64,000 bases of DNA from Trichocoleus desertorum NBK24 (lineage in GTDB: Bacteria; Cyanobacteriota; Cyanobacteriia; FACHB-46): contig NZ_CP116619.1 in the NCBI RefSeq assembly GCF_030409055.1, forward strand, positions 2,829,628 through 2,893,627, read 5' to 3'. Positions 35,659-44,058 of this stretch are shown piece after piece (the stretch's first letter is position 1; each line of letters begins with the position of its first letter). The position numbers and the translations under genes are program-made. The notes beneath the pieces are model-generated. The model did no database searches. It saw nothing but the letters and a program-made list of their open reading frames with translations, and was not told the DNA's origin.

Positions 35659-36239
35659 GGAATGATCCTTTCAAAAACCTGCTGAAAAGCTCTGCTTATA
35701 GCCGTTCGCTACTAAACTGGTCTGTTACGATTGTCTCTGTAATTTTGTGTCTATTGGCTCTGCCTTTACGCTTTCCAGGTCTGGAGTTAGCAGGCATCGG
35801 CCCAAACTGGTTATTGATTTGGGTTGTTGCTTGGAGCGTCAAACGCACAGTGTTTCAAGGTGCGATCGCCGGATTAGTTCTAGGACTTCTGCAAGATGGG
35901 ATGACAGCCGCTCATCCTACCCATGTCCTCAGTTTGATTCTGGTTGGTGTTTTGACGGCTCGCCTGCAAAAGCAGCGGTACATTGAAGAAGATTTTATTT
36001 CGGTGGCGCTGATTGTGTTCGGCATGGCTGTGGTAGCCGAAACTGTCATTGCCATCCAATTTAGTTTGCAAAAGCTGGATGGCGCTTCAGTGCAATCAGT
36101 ACGCACGCTAGCAGAAATCTGGACATATCACCAGCGCACAGCCCTAAGCTCAGCAATTTTGAGTAGTCTGTGGGCTCCTGTGGTTTACTTCCCCCTAAAT
36201 CGTTGGTGGGAGCGGATGGGCCTGCTGGAGCAGCCTTAA
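35655..36239 (+). CDS. mreD: Rod shape-determining protein MreD
   Basis: A 194-residue integral membrane protein with about five hydrophobic helices, including SVTIVSVILCLLALPLRF, GPNWLLIWVVAWSV and GAIAGLVLGLLQDG, the last of which is the family's signature region. The ATG at 35655 overlaps the mreC stop in ATGA. It converges with the HAD gene; a 7-bp A+T hairpin lies between them at 36247-36262. Confidence 0.92.
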   Translation: MRNDPFKNLLKSSAYSRSLLNWSVTIVSVILCLLALPLRFPGLELAGIGPNWLLIWVVAWSVKRTVFQGAIAGLVLGLLQDGMTAAHPTHVLSLILVGVLTARLQKQRYIEEDFISVALIVFGMAVVAETVIAIQFSLQKLDGASVQSVRTLAEIWTYHQRTALSSAILSSLWAPVVYFPLNRWWERMGLLEQP

Positions 36240-36246
36240 GCTTGGA

Positions 36247-36262
36247 TTTTAATCTATTAAAA
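36247..36262. terminator. A+T hairpin between convergent genes
   Basis: TTTTAAT (36247-36253) and ATTAAAA (36256-36262) pair perfectly around CT. With U- and A-rich arms it could act weakly as a bidirectional terminator for mreD and the HAD gene. Confidence 0.4.
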
Positions 36263-36264
36263 CT

Positions 36265-37074
36265 TTAAGCCTGGACTAGATGGTAGCAAGTGACGACGTG
36301 CTGCACTGCGGAGGCTAGGTCGCCTAAAATACAAGTGGGTTGTAAGCGTTCTACGTAGCGTCGGCTCCGAATTCCGCAAGTCAAGGCGATTGTAGGAATT
36401 TCTAGGGCTTGCCCTGCCACAATATCGGCTTCAGTATCTCCAATCATCCAAGCTGTCTGGGCTAGCTCACCGCTCAACCCATGTTCAGCTACAGCTTTAG
36501 CTAATAGTTGGGTTTTGCAATCTGCATAGTTTTGATAGGCGGCTTGGTCGTTGTCAGTGCCATAAATGCCGCTAAACAAATCCAGCAAGCCATACTCTTG
36601 CAAAATTTGAGTTGCTTGGTTTTGGCATCGTAGTGTGACCAAAACTAGCCGAATTCCCTTTGTATGCAGTAGGGTTAAGGCCCAACGCACGCCAGGTTGC
36701 AATCGATCCTTCTGTAGCAGGGTTGGCTGGTTGACGATTTGAGTAACTCGCTGCAAAAACACATCAATTTGCTCTTGCTGGCTTAAACCGGAGCGCATAG
36801 CAATTTCTACATCTGGCACCCGGTCTTGTTTCATTTGCCAGAATTGGTCTTTACTCAGCAACTGAAGCGGCAAGGTAATTCCTTGAGCTTGGTAAGTCGC
36901 TTGGGTATCGGCGAGACCTAGCTGATAGGTACTGTAGTACCGCTCTGAAACATCAATGATGGGACCATCGAAGTCACAAAATACGGTTAGCCCTGATGAA
37001 GATGGAACTGGAAAACCCGTTTGACTGCGATATAGCTCATAAAGACGCAAGCTGGCGGGTACAACACCTGTCAT
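36265..37074 (-). CDS. HAD-superfamily hydrolase
   Basis: A 269-residue phosphatase. Motif I is VFCDFDGPIID (nucleophile Asp and acid/base Asp), motif II is the Thr in LVLVTLR, and motif IV is GDTEADIVAG. A helical cap lies between motifs I and II (YYSTYQLGLADTQATYQAQG onward), as in class C1 enzymes such as phosphoglycolate phosphatase. Substrate is not determined. A GTG at 37107 would add 11 residues; the ATG at 37074 is chosen here, but either is possible. Confidence 0.86.
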   Translation of the reverse strand: MTGVVPASLRLYELYRSQTGFPVPSSSGLTVFCDFDGPIIDVSERYYSTYQLGLADTQATYQAQGITLPLQLLSKDQFWQMKQDRVPDVEIAMRSGLSQQEQIDVFLQRVTQIVNQPTLLQKDRLQPGVRWALTLLHTKGIRLVLVTLRCQNQATQILQEYGLLDLFSGIYGTDNDQAAYQNYADCKTQLLAKAVAEHGLSGELAQTAWMIGDTEADIVAGQALEIPTIALTCGIRSRRYVERLQPTCILGDLASAVQHVVTCYHLVQA

Positions 37075-37107
37075 AAAGGTTACCTGGAAGGCTACAAGCC
37101 GATACAC

Positions 37108-37492
37108 TTCTTCACTTTAGTTGATTAAAACATAAGTTGTCATGCCTTTTGGGCTGGTTTTGGTATCAAAAAAATTTATGACTCGGATAACAAGGCTAAG
37201 AAAGGTTGACAAAATTAATATTTGTCTATTTTTATGGATACACGCAAATATTTTGTATTTACGTATACAAAATACTGAAAAACTTGGCTTGCTATCCCCT
37301 AGAGGCGATCGCTTCTAACCAGCCCAGACTATGAGTATCGACCTTGATCCCACTTATACTGGCTCGATCGCTCGTCTACATCTGTCGCGAAAAATAAGCT
37401 TCTCAACAAAACTTCCTCGGCACTTGGGCCAGAGAAGTACTTCGTAAGAGTCAAGCAAGTTCACTCATAGGTAAGGAGTTCAATCGATTCGA
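37108..37492. other. Intergenic region with A+T palindrome
   Basis: 385 bases upstream of the HAD gene. The notable element is a perfect 10-bp inverted repeat TATTTTGTAT / ATACAAAATA at 37249-37258 and 37265-37274 with a 6-base spacer, resembling a dimeric regulator operator. A plus-strand TTGACA lies at about 37206. No gene was recognised. Confidence 0.5.
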
Positions 37493-38677
37493 CTAATGCA
37501 CAGGCGGCACAAAAGGTAGCTCTGATACCTGCTCTAGATTGGTCATGTTCTTCAGATTTACTGTGCCCTGAGCCAGGAAACGGAAGGTTTCTTGATACAG
37601 ACTTTGCCAGAAGCGATTGCTCATACCTTGGCTTACCTCAGTTGGGTCTACCATTGGGTGAGGCACTAGGTCTTGGGCTGGATAAAGGTAGGAGTAGTGC
37701 CCTTGTTGATCGCCACCAATCTTTTGAAAGAAAGTTTGGTTGGTTTTGAGATCAGCGGCATCCTCATTTTCGGTCAGAACTAAGAAGGTGGGGACATTTT
37801 GCAGGGTACGGGTCTGTTTAGAGTCAAGAACAAAGGCGCTACCAAAGCGATCGGCGGCGGTTAAGGCTCCGACAGGAAATTGCAAGTTAGGGTCCCAACC
37901 CAGCTCTTTGATGTCGAGGGGGCCAGCGAGATTTACATATTGCCGAGGCTCTTCCCCATAAACTTTCAGCAGGGGTGCATAAGCGACAACTCGATCAACG
38001 CGATCGGGTCGAGTAGCGGCAAGGCTCAGGGCTACAGCTCCGCCCACTGATAAGCCAACTGTATAAATTGGGCCAGGGAGAGCCTCCAACTCAGCCAATC
38101 GAGCTTTCGCCTCGCTTAGGTAGTTAAGGTCGGAAGAGATAAAGTAGCGCTCAAAGTCGGGATCATCTGGCTGAGAAATGGCTTGGATAATATCGAGTAA
38201 TCGAGGCTCGATCGCGATTAATCTGGCGGTTAGAGCGATACGTTGCGTGGCACTGGGGTTGCGGCGATCGCTGGGATGGGCAGCCAAATTAGCAAAATAG
38301 TTTTGCAGAACAGGATCTTTTTGAACTTTCTGGCGTAAAGGTGTGGCAATTTCGGGCTTGAGGTCAACTTGAGGCCAATACTTGTTGGGTAGGGCAAATT
38401 CATGGCCCGCTAGGGTGGCTTGATAAACATTAAAGCCATTCTGAAAAAGATATTTTGCTAGTCGCCACATTTGATGAGGCTTAGCACTGAAGCCATGAAA
38501 CATCAGGACAGTGCCGAGAATAGTCTGCCCCGGTTCATGAAACAGATAATAGGGGTATGCACCCGAGCGGCGATCCGGGTTGTCATCAATACTAGCGACA
38601 TAAGCAGCGATCGCTCGCTTCGTTTGGTCTAGTTGCTCGGCAGTGGGGGCTGTCTTGGTGTTCAAAGAGAGAGTCAT
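37493..38677 (-). CDS. Alpha/beta hydrolase family protein
   Basis: A 394-residue hydrolase. MFHGFSAKPHQMW forms the oxyanion strand, GLSVGGA the nucleophile elbow (Ser), TENEDAAD a likely acid region, and HPMVDPTE a likely catalytic His. The N-terminal ~55 residues and an internal insertion between the oxyanion strand and the nucleophile (PSDRRNPSATQRIALTAR region) enlarge it relative to minimal lipases. No signal peptide. ATG 38677 has AGGA eight bases upstream; an ATG at 38686 is too close to that site. Substrate unknown. Confidence 0.82.
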   Translation of the reverse strand: MTLSLNTKTAPTAEQLDQTKRAIAAYVASIDDNPDRRSGAYPYYLFHEPGQTILGTVLMFHGFSAKPHQMWRLAKYLFQNGFNVYQATLAGHEFALPNKYWPQVDLKPEIATPLRQKVQKDPVLQNYFANLAAHPSDRRNPSATQRIALTARLIAIEPRLLDIIQAISQPDDPDFERYFISSDLNYLSEAKARLAELEALPGPIYTVGLSVGGAVALSLAATRPDRVDRVVAYAPLLKVYGEEPRQYVNLAGPLDIKELGWDPNLQFPVGALTAADRFGSAFVLDSKQTRTLQNVPTFLVLTENEDAADLKTNQTFFQKIGGDQQGHYSYLYPAQDLVPHPMVDPTEVSQGMSNRFWQSLYQETFRFLAQGTVNLKNMTNLEQVSELPFVPPVH

Positions 38678-39019
38678 GAGGGTCATCCTAGAGGGTAGAG
38701 CTAGGCCATGAGTTAAGGCTCAAAAAGCCCAACCATAGACCTTACACCTATATAAATACAAAGGCTTGAGGGGTTAGGATAGCGTTGCTGAATACCACAC
38801 CAGTAAATTTAGTAATTCCGCATCTAAATTCTTTGCAAAAATCTTTTTCTGCGACTTGGGTAGCGATCGCGGCCTCTGTTACAAATTCTTCTACTTGCAA
38901 ATTCTCCCACCCACTTTTAAAGCCAAGCACTAGAATCGATCTACTGACGTGCTGCTTACATGTGGCACTGTTTCCATTCAGGCAAGCTTGAAAATTGGCT
39001 CTGGCTGAGCCCCTTCTTT
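38678..39019. other. Divergent intergenic region
   Basis: 342 bases between the hydrolase gene and the zinc-ribbon protein gene, which are transcribed away from each other. Nothing structured or coding was recognised with confidence. Confidence 0.45.
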
Positions 39020-40030
39020 ATGAAAAGGTCAATTCACTGCCCATCGTGTCTGACACCCCTGGGTACCCTCAACTATGACAGCATTCCTCAGTTGAGGTGC
39101 ACCTCCTGCCAACGCAAATATGGTGTTGTTTACGGTAAGCTCTCTCAGCGGAATTCTATGCGAGAGGTGTTGCTTTACCTCACCAGTAAGCTGCCGAGAT
39201 TTTATAAACGGCATTATGAATTTCGCATTATTACGCCTGCTAGGAGTCTGCAAGTCCTGAAGTTTTCAGTGCCAGGGGCAGAAGATGGGATTCCCGTCCG
39301 GCGGGGCGATATGGTTTCGCTGCTCTATACCACTCAGGGCTACGTTCTAAAAAAGCTAATTGCAATTACTAACCACACGACTGGGAGTGACTATCTTCTA
39401 CCTGCTCCTGTGCCCAGCCCTGGCTATTTAGTGGCTACTCGCGGAACCGTCTCCACCGTTGTGTTCCTATCTCTGCTGTTCACCGGGGCCAATATCTTTT
39501 TGCTATCGACGCTAAGCGCGGCGGGTCTTTTGCTTTACGCCAGACTCGCTCATACAGCTCAGCTCTCTAGTCCGCCCTTACAGATGAACGTGCAGGAAGA
39601 ATTGCGCCTCATGGCTGACCAAAAGCTGTTAACCCAGAGATACAGCCTAGAGCAACGAGTAGGAGAGCTGAAGCACGAATCTGCTGCCAACCAAGCGCTA
39701 ATCAGTCAACTTGAATCTCTGAAGCGCAAAATGTTGCAGTTTGACGACAAGCTCTATGCCAATCGAATTCGTCGCACAACCAGTGCTGTTGGTATTTTGA
39801 GCAAGCAAACCAGCAACAACCAGCGGCTCATGAGTGAGTACGCTCGCATGATTAAGATGATCGACATTGAAGTAGAAACGGCTCAAATTGCCGACCAACT
39901 ACCTGATGCTGAGAACTTTACCAAAACGATTCTGCGGAAGCTGGAAGAACTCAAGCACGTTGAAGAGTACAACCAAAATCTAAGATTTCAGCTAGAAGCC
40001 AATGAAGAAGTGAGAAGGATGCAGGCTTAA
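39020..40030 (+). CDS. Zinc-ribbon, membrane and coiled-coil protein of unknown function
   Basis: A 336-residue protein with an unusual architecture. Residues 7-30 form a zinc ribbon (CPSC...CTSC: C7, C10, C27, C30). Residues ~65-140 look like a small beta-rich domain. Two hydrophobic stretches at ~143-163 and 162-177 form a membrane hairpin or one long segment. Residues ~190-336 are mostly heptad-rich coiled coil (SLEQRVGELKHES, ISQLESLKRKML, LRKLEELKHVEEYN). The ATG at 39020 starts at the ribbon; an upstream TTG-type extension is less likely. No family was recognised; a membrane scaffold or nucleic-acid tether is conceivable. Confidence 0.72.
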   Translation: MKRSIHCPSCLTPLGTLNYDSIPQLRCTSCQRKYGVVYGKLSQRNSMREVLLYLTSKLPRFYKRHYEFRIITPARSLQVLKFSVPGAEDGIPVRRGDMVSLLYTTQGYVLKKLIAITNHTTGSDYLLPAPVPSPGYLVATRGTVSTVVFLSLLFTGANIFLLSTLSAAGLLLYARLAHTAQLSSPPLQMNVQEELRLMADQKLLTQRYSLEQRVGELKHESAANQALISQLESLKRKMLQFDDKLYANRIRRTTSAVGILSKQTSNNQRLMSEYARMIKMIDIEVETAQIADQLPDAENFTKTILRKLEELKHVEEYNQNLRFQLEANEEVRRMQA

Positions 40031-40064
40031 GCCGCAATAGGAGAGTGAACTGTCTGCAACTGGC

Positions 40065-40400
40065 TCAGGCTAATGTGGCAGCAAAAGCGGCTTGATTCTC
40101 AAAGATGGGAAAAACTCTATCTAGCTGGGTTAACTCAAAAATAATTTTGACTGAGGGTGGAATTGAGCACAGGATCAACTCACGACCTAAGCGTTGAGCC
40201 AAGCTAAGGGTTCCTATTAAGGCCATCAGACCGGAGCTGTCTAGAGACTCTACTTGAGCCATGTCCACTATGACGTGTTGGGTGGGGCTAGACGCAACTT
40301 TGTGCTTCAACTGATTCTGTAGCTCAGTAGCACTGGCCGCATTGAGCTGACCAGAAACTTCAAACACTTCGAATTTGGGGCGAGAAGGGGCGTATTGCAT
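40065..40400 (-). CDS. STAS domain protein (anti-sigma factor antagonist type)
   Basis: A 111-residue single STAS domain. The phosphorylatable Ser is in ESLDSSGLMAL (about S55-S56), preceded by HVIVDMAQV, as in SpoIIAA/RsbV antagonists. Such proteins bind anti-sigma or partner-switch kinases in the unphosphorylated state. No RsbW-type kinase is adjacent. It converges on the zinc-ribbon gene, 34 bases apart. Partner unknown. Confidence 0.9.
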   Translation of the reverse strand: MQYAPSRPKFEVFEVSGQLNAASATELQNQLKHKVASSPTQHVIVDMAQVESLDSSGLMALIGTLSLAQRLGRELILCSIPPSVKIIFELTQLDRVFPIFENQAAFAATLA

Positions 40401-40575
40401 TATGAAACCCTACAGGTAGGGAAGGAATGGCTTGGATGTTCCCAACCATAAACGCTCCTGCCTAGGGACAGCTAGCTAAAGCCAGCGGTTTTACTTAATC
40501 TTTAGGTTACTGGCTGCAATGGTTTAACTCCTCTTCGTACTGCTACTAAGCAGAAGGAAAATTTTAACTAGTCCT

Positions 40576-40610
40576 AAAAAAATTCGAACCCCCGTAGGAA
40601 GCTCGAATTT
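40576..40610 (-). terminator. Rho-independent terminator of mraY
   Basis: On the minus strand AAATTCGA (40610-40603) pairs with TCGAATTT (40587-40580) and is followed by a T run over 40582-40576. The loop is 15 bases and contains additional partial pairing. Confidence 0.82.
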
Positions 40611-40639
40611 AAAACTTGATCCAGTTTTGTTGGAGACGC

Positions 40640-41743
40640 TTAAACAAAAAGCTGTAACAGCAGACACGTTAGGGCTAGCAGTCCTCCGGTCAGGTAGAAC
40701 CGAGCGACAATCTGGTTTTCTGACCAACCAGACAGTTCTAAATGGTGATGTAGAGGAGCCATTTTGAAGAGACGCTTGCCTACCCCGTTGGGGCCTTTAG
40801 TAGCTTTGAAGTAGCTGACTTGTGCAATTACAGACAACGTTTCTACCAGAAACAGACCGCCGAGAATCAGCAGCGCCCAGAGGGTGTTGGTAATGAGGGC
40901 GATCGCAGCTAAGGCTCCTCCTAGCGCCAAAGAACCCGTGTCTCCCATGAAGACGCGAGCGGGGTTCCGATTGTGCATGAGGAAACCTAGACAGCCACCA
41001 CTGAGACAAGCGGCAAAGAGCATGAGTTCGGGATGGGTGGGCGCAACCAAAGCGCCTAAACCTAGGAGAGCGATCGCGCCAGTGCCGCCTGCTAAGCCAT
41101 CGAGGCCATCCGTTAGGTTGGTGGCATTACTCTCCGACACCAACACAAACCAAGCCAAGGGCCAAAACAGCAGTCCCAGTGGTAGTGCTAGCCCAAAGGG
41201 CAGAGCCACCGTAGTAATGCTTTCACCTTGAGTCAGCATTAGCCACAGACAAAACAGCCCGCCAAACATTACCTGTAGGGCGAGCTTCATCCGGGGTGAA
41301 ATACCTTTATTAGACTTGCGGCGTAAAACTTGCCAGTCGTCTAGCCAGCCGATGAAACCGTAGCTGAGTGTCAGGGCTGAGACCGCGACTACATTTGAGT
41401 TGAACCCCGACCAAAGCAACGCGATCGCCACGGCGGCTGGCACAAAGAAAATGCCTCCCATCGTTGGGGTGCCTGCTTTCTTTAAGTGGGCTTGAGGCCC
41501 GTCTTCTCGAATAAATTGGCCAGTTTTTAGCGCCCGGAGTAAGGGTACGGCCCAGTAACCCAATGCGGCAGTTGCTAAGCCACTAACCCACAATGGCAAA
41601 GTTAAAGAAAGTCCTTGCCAAAGAGAGCGGTTGGCGAATGCATCTAGCGTCGAGGCGGCAAAGCTCAGCCCTGTCCACAGCGCTAGTAGCAGTATTGTCC
41701 CCGTTAGCTTGAGGGAGCGGTCAGAAAATAGTTTTGCGTCCAC
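40640..41743 (-). CDS. mraY: Phospho-N-acetylmuramoyl-pentapeptide transferase
   Basis: A 367-residue enzyme with about ten transmembrane helices that makes lipid I from UDP-MurNAc-pentapeptide and undecaprenyl phosphate. Family motifs: [34 protein letters not shown] with the catalytic aspartates, [19 protein letters not shown], and [19 protein letters not shown] start. It stands apart from other mur genes, with a terminator downstream, so it is probably transcribed alone or with the small acidic gene upstream. Confidence 0.97.
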   Translation of the reverse strand: MDAKLFSDRSLKLTGTILLLALWTGLSFAASTLDAFANRSLWQGLSLTLPLWVSGLATAALGYWAVPLLRALKTGQFIREDGPQAHLKKAGTPTMGGIFFVPAAVAIALLWSGFNSNVVAVSALTLSYGFIGWLDDWQVLRRKSNKGISPRMKLALQVMFGGLFCLWLMLTQGESITTVALPFGLALPLGLLFWPLAWFVLVSESNATNLTDGLDGLAGGTGAIALLGLGALVAPTHPELMLFAACLSGGCLGFLMHNRNPARVFMGDTGSLALGGALAAIALITNTLWALLILGGLFLVETLSVIAQVSYFKATKGPNGVGKRLFKMAPLHHHLELSGWSENQIVARFYLTGGLLALTCLLLQLFV

Positions 41744-41863
41744 TGGATTGTCATCTCACTTCACACCACACATGCCAAAGATTTCGAGCTGATCTTTGGA
41801 GATTCAGGACAAAATTTTACCCATTTGGGCGATTGTCATACTTAGAGCGATACTGAACTTTAT

Positions 41864-42100
41864 CTATTCATCTAGATCAAGTAGATCGTCATCATCGTCA
41901 TCTGCGTCATAGGTGTTGTCGTCAACGGCCATGAGTTCGGCAATTTCTTCCTCATTATCGGAGTAGTCAAAATCTTGACTATCACGTGCCAACAGACGAC
42001 CATTTGCCTCCAGCCAGTCTAAAATTGAAGACTCTTGCTGAATTGGAATGATGGGAGCGCGCTCATTACGAGATTGCTGCCGCAAAGAAGGGTTGTACAT
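41864..42100 (-). CDS. Small acidic cyanobacterial protein (DUF3134-type)
   Basis: A 78-residue protein with MYNPSLRQQSRNERAPIIPI at the start, then SSILDWLEANGRLLARDS, then a highly acidic tail including DADDDDDDLLDLDE. The start and the WLEANGRL segment fit DUF3134, found in cyanobacteria. It is upstream of mraY on the same strand (120 bases). Function unknown. Confidence 0.82.
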   Translation of the reverse strand: MYNPSLRQQSRNERAPIIPIQQESSILDWLEANGRLLARDSQDFDYSDNEEEIAELMAVDDNTYDADDDDDDLLDLDE

Positions 42101-42320
42101 GCTAAGGTTCGGCCTAGAGGATCTACTTTTTTATTCTGACGAACGGAGATGCCCAGAGTCTACCACCGAGTGGGGAATTTCGTGAAGACATCTCTAGCGG
42201 ATATTTGAGTTGAAGTCAAGAAAGCCCTCAAAAGATTTGTAAAGTTGCGCTAACACTTATCAAACTGCTGTAACACGATCAAGATCAGACCATCTAACCA
42301 TCTAGTGGAGGTCAGCTCCG

Positions 42321-42911
42321 ATGTTAGGCAAGGCAGAGTTATTAGAGGCGATCGCAGGCAAGAATCGAGGTTTGCTAGCGACAGAGCGCGATCAACTGGC
42401 CATCTTAGCAGCGATCGCTCAATTAGAAGACCGCAATCCTACCCCCCGACCGACTGAAGCCAGTGATCTTTTAGACGGTAACTGGCGCTTACTCTACACC
42501 ACCAGTCGAGGTCTGCTAAATATTGATCAATTTCCCTTGTTGAAGTTGGGCCAGATCTACCAATTCATTCGGGCCGCCGAATCCAAGATTTATAACTTGG
42601 CTGAAGTACATGGCTTGCCCTACCTAGAAGGGTTGGTCAGTGTTGCAGCCCGCTTTCAAGCTGTTTCGCAGCGACGAGTTGAGGTGAAGTTTGAGCGCTC
42701 TGTGTTGGGTTTACAACGGCTGATCGGCTATCAGTGGCCGTCTCAATTTGTGCAGCGGCTGGAGAGCGGAGAAAAATTTCTTGCGATCGACTTTAGTATT
42801 GCCGACCGAGACCAGCAAGGCTGGCTAGATATTACCTATTTAGATGCCGACTTACGCATTGGGCGAGGCAATGAAGGCAGCGTTTTCGTCCTGACTAAAG
42901 TCCGGGAATGA
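42321..42911 (+). CDS. PAP/fibrillin family protein
   Basis: A 196-residue lipocalin-like protein of the plastid-lipid-associated (fibrillin) family. The hallmark motifs are LLDGNWRLLYTTSRGLLNID near residue 50 and YLDADLRIGRGNEGSVFVLTK at the end (split here for length). These proteins associate with thylakoids and plastoglobule-like bodies and bind hydrophobic compounds. Its stop overlaps the start of the nuclease gene (ATGA), implying translational coupling. Confidence 0.92.
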   Translation: MLGKAELLEAIAGKNRGLLATERDQLAILAAIAQLEDRNPTPRPTEASDLLDGNWRLLYTTSRGLLNIDQFPLLKLGQIYQFIRAAESKIYNLAEVHGLPYLEGLVSVAARFQAVSQRRVEVKFERSVLGLQRLIGYQWPSQFVQRLESGEKFLAIDFSIADRDQQGWLDITYLDADLRIGRGNEGSVFVLTKVRE

Positions 42912-43870
42912 CCATGCACCAGCAGACCCATTGGGATACTAACTTGAATGTTGTGAGTAACGTTGCAGGTGACTTTGCGAGTGATGTTGCAAGTGACTTT
43001 GCGAGTGATGGTGTGGGTAATGGTGCAGGTGGCATTGCGATCGCTGACAGCCCAGAGCCTAAGTTGCGGCTGTCTCAAGGGCAATTGAATCTACTAGAAA
43101 CTTGTCCCCGGAAGTTTCAACATATTTATTTAGAGCAGCTTGGCTCACCTTCAACGCCAGAACAGCAAGCACATCAGGCATGGGGGAGCCGTTTCCACTT
43201 ACTAATGCAGCAACAAGAACTTGGGCTACCCATTGATGCTCTGATGGCAGAAGATGCTCAAATGCAGCGCTGCATCAATACCCTACTAGCCGCAGTTCCA
43301 GAAATTGTCGGGCCTGCTGCAACTTCTTCAGGCTCTGCTTGGCGACAAAGTGAGCATCGTCGGACTTGTAGTGTGCAAGGCTATTCAATCACGGTGATTT
43401 ACGACTTGGTCATGCTAGAGGAGCAACAGGCCAGGATTCTAGACTGGAAAACCTACCCCCGTCCGCCACAGCGAAGTTGGCTGGCGCACAATTGGCAAAC
43501 TCGTCTATATCCCTTTGTGCTGACAGAAACTAGTCCCTATTTACCAGAACAGATTTCTTTGACTTACTGGTTCGTGCAAGCCCAAGATGACCCAACGAAG
43601 GCTCCGCTACCCCAAAGCCTTACCTTCCCCTACAGTTCCACCTGGCACGAGCAAACTCGGCAAGAGTTAACGCAACTGCTACAGCAACTAACCCACTGGC
43701 TCGAACGATACCAGCAGGGCGAACCGTTTCCGCAAGTGAATGTAGCCCTAGATCACTGTGACGATTGTCAGTTTTCGGGTCGTTGTCAGCGGCACTCCAG
43801 TGATCCAGAAGTCGCTCCGGTGGCAGATTGGTTAGCAGACCTCGATCGCATTGATGAAGTGATGCTCTGA
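42908..43870 (+). CDS. PD-(D/E)XK Fe-S nuclease with repeat-derived N terminus
   Basis: A 320-residue nuclease. The core carries D166 (VIYDLVML), D179-W-K181 (RILDWKTY) and the Q-containing WQTRLYPFVL. Cysteines C66, C284, C287 and C293 match the C...Cx2Cx5C iron-sulfur pattern of Cas4/AddB and of the nuclease at 30463-31275. Residues ~15-48 are a low-complexity VASDFASD-type segment encoded by a 24-bp tandem repeat. ATG 42908 overlaps the fibrillin stop; ATG 42914 is an alternative two codons downstream. Probably an ssDNA exonuclease. Confidence 0.86.
   Translation: MTMHQQTHWDTNLNVVSNVAGDFASDVASDFASDGVGNGAGGIAIADSPEPKLRLSQGQLNLLETCPRKFQHIYLEQLGSPSTPEQQAHQAWGSRFHLLMQQQELGLPIDALMAEDAQMQRCINTLLAAVPEIVGPAATSSGSAWRQSEHRRTCSVQGYSITVIYDLVMLEEQQARILDWKTYPRPPQRSWLAHNWQTRLYPFVLTETSPYLPEQISLTYWFVQAQDDPTKAPLPQSLTFPYSSTWHEQTRQELTQLLQQLTHWLERYQQGEPFPQVNVALDHCDDCQFSGRCQRHSSDPEVAPVADWLADLDRIDEVML
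42951..43041 (+). repeat. Tandem repeat in nuclease 5' end
   Basis: GTGACTTTGCGAGTGATG occurs exactly at 42969-42986 and 42993-43010 (period 24), flanked by degenerate copies of about 12 bases. All periods are multiples of three, so copy-number change would stay in frame. Confidence 0.85.
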
Positions 43871-43879
43871 AGCGGCAAA

Positions 43880-43937
43880 CACTATTAATCTCTATTAATA
43901 GTGTCTGGATAATAGACTCTGGGTAATAGTGTCTGGC
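43880..43937 (+). repeat. Hairpin and 3 x 14-bp tandem repeat
   Basis: CACTATTAAT (43880-43889) pairs perfectly with ATTAATAGTG (43894-43903) over a 4-base loop, just past the nuclease stop. Overlapping it are three tandem 14-bp units at 43896, 43910 and 43924 with consensus TAATAGTGTCTGGN. The hairpin could end the fibrillin-nuclease transcript; the repeats lie 120 bases before the first kinase gene. Confidence 0.75.
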
Positions 43938-44058
43938 TCATGTAGCAATGCCGTATTCTCACCTCGGTTTCTACCCCTAGCGGAAGAGATAGGTAATCGT
44001 TAGACTAATTTCATACCAGAGGGAGAAGATTTTTCTACCACTCCTTCCGGCTCGTACC

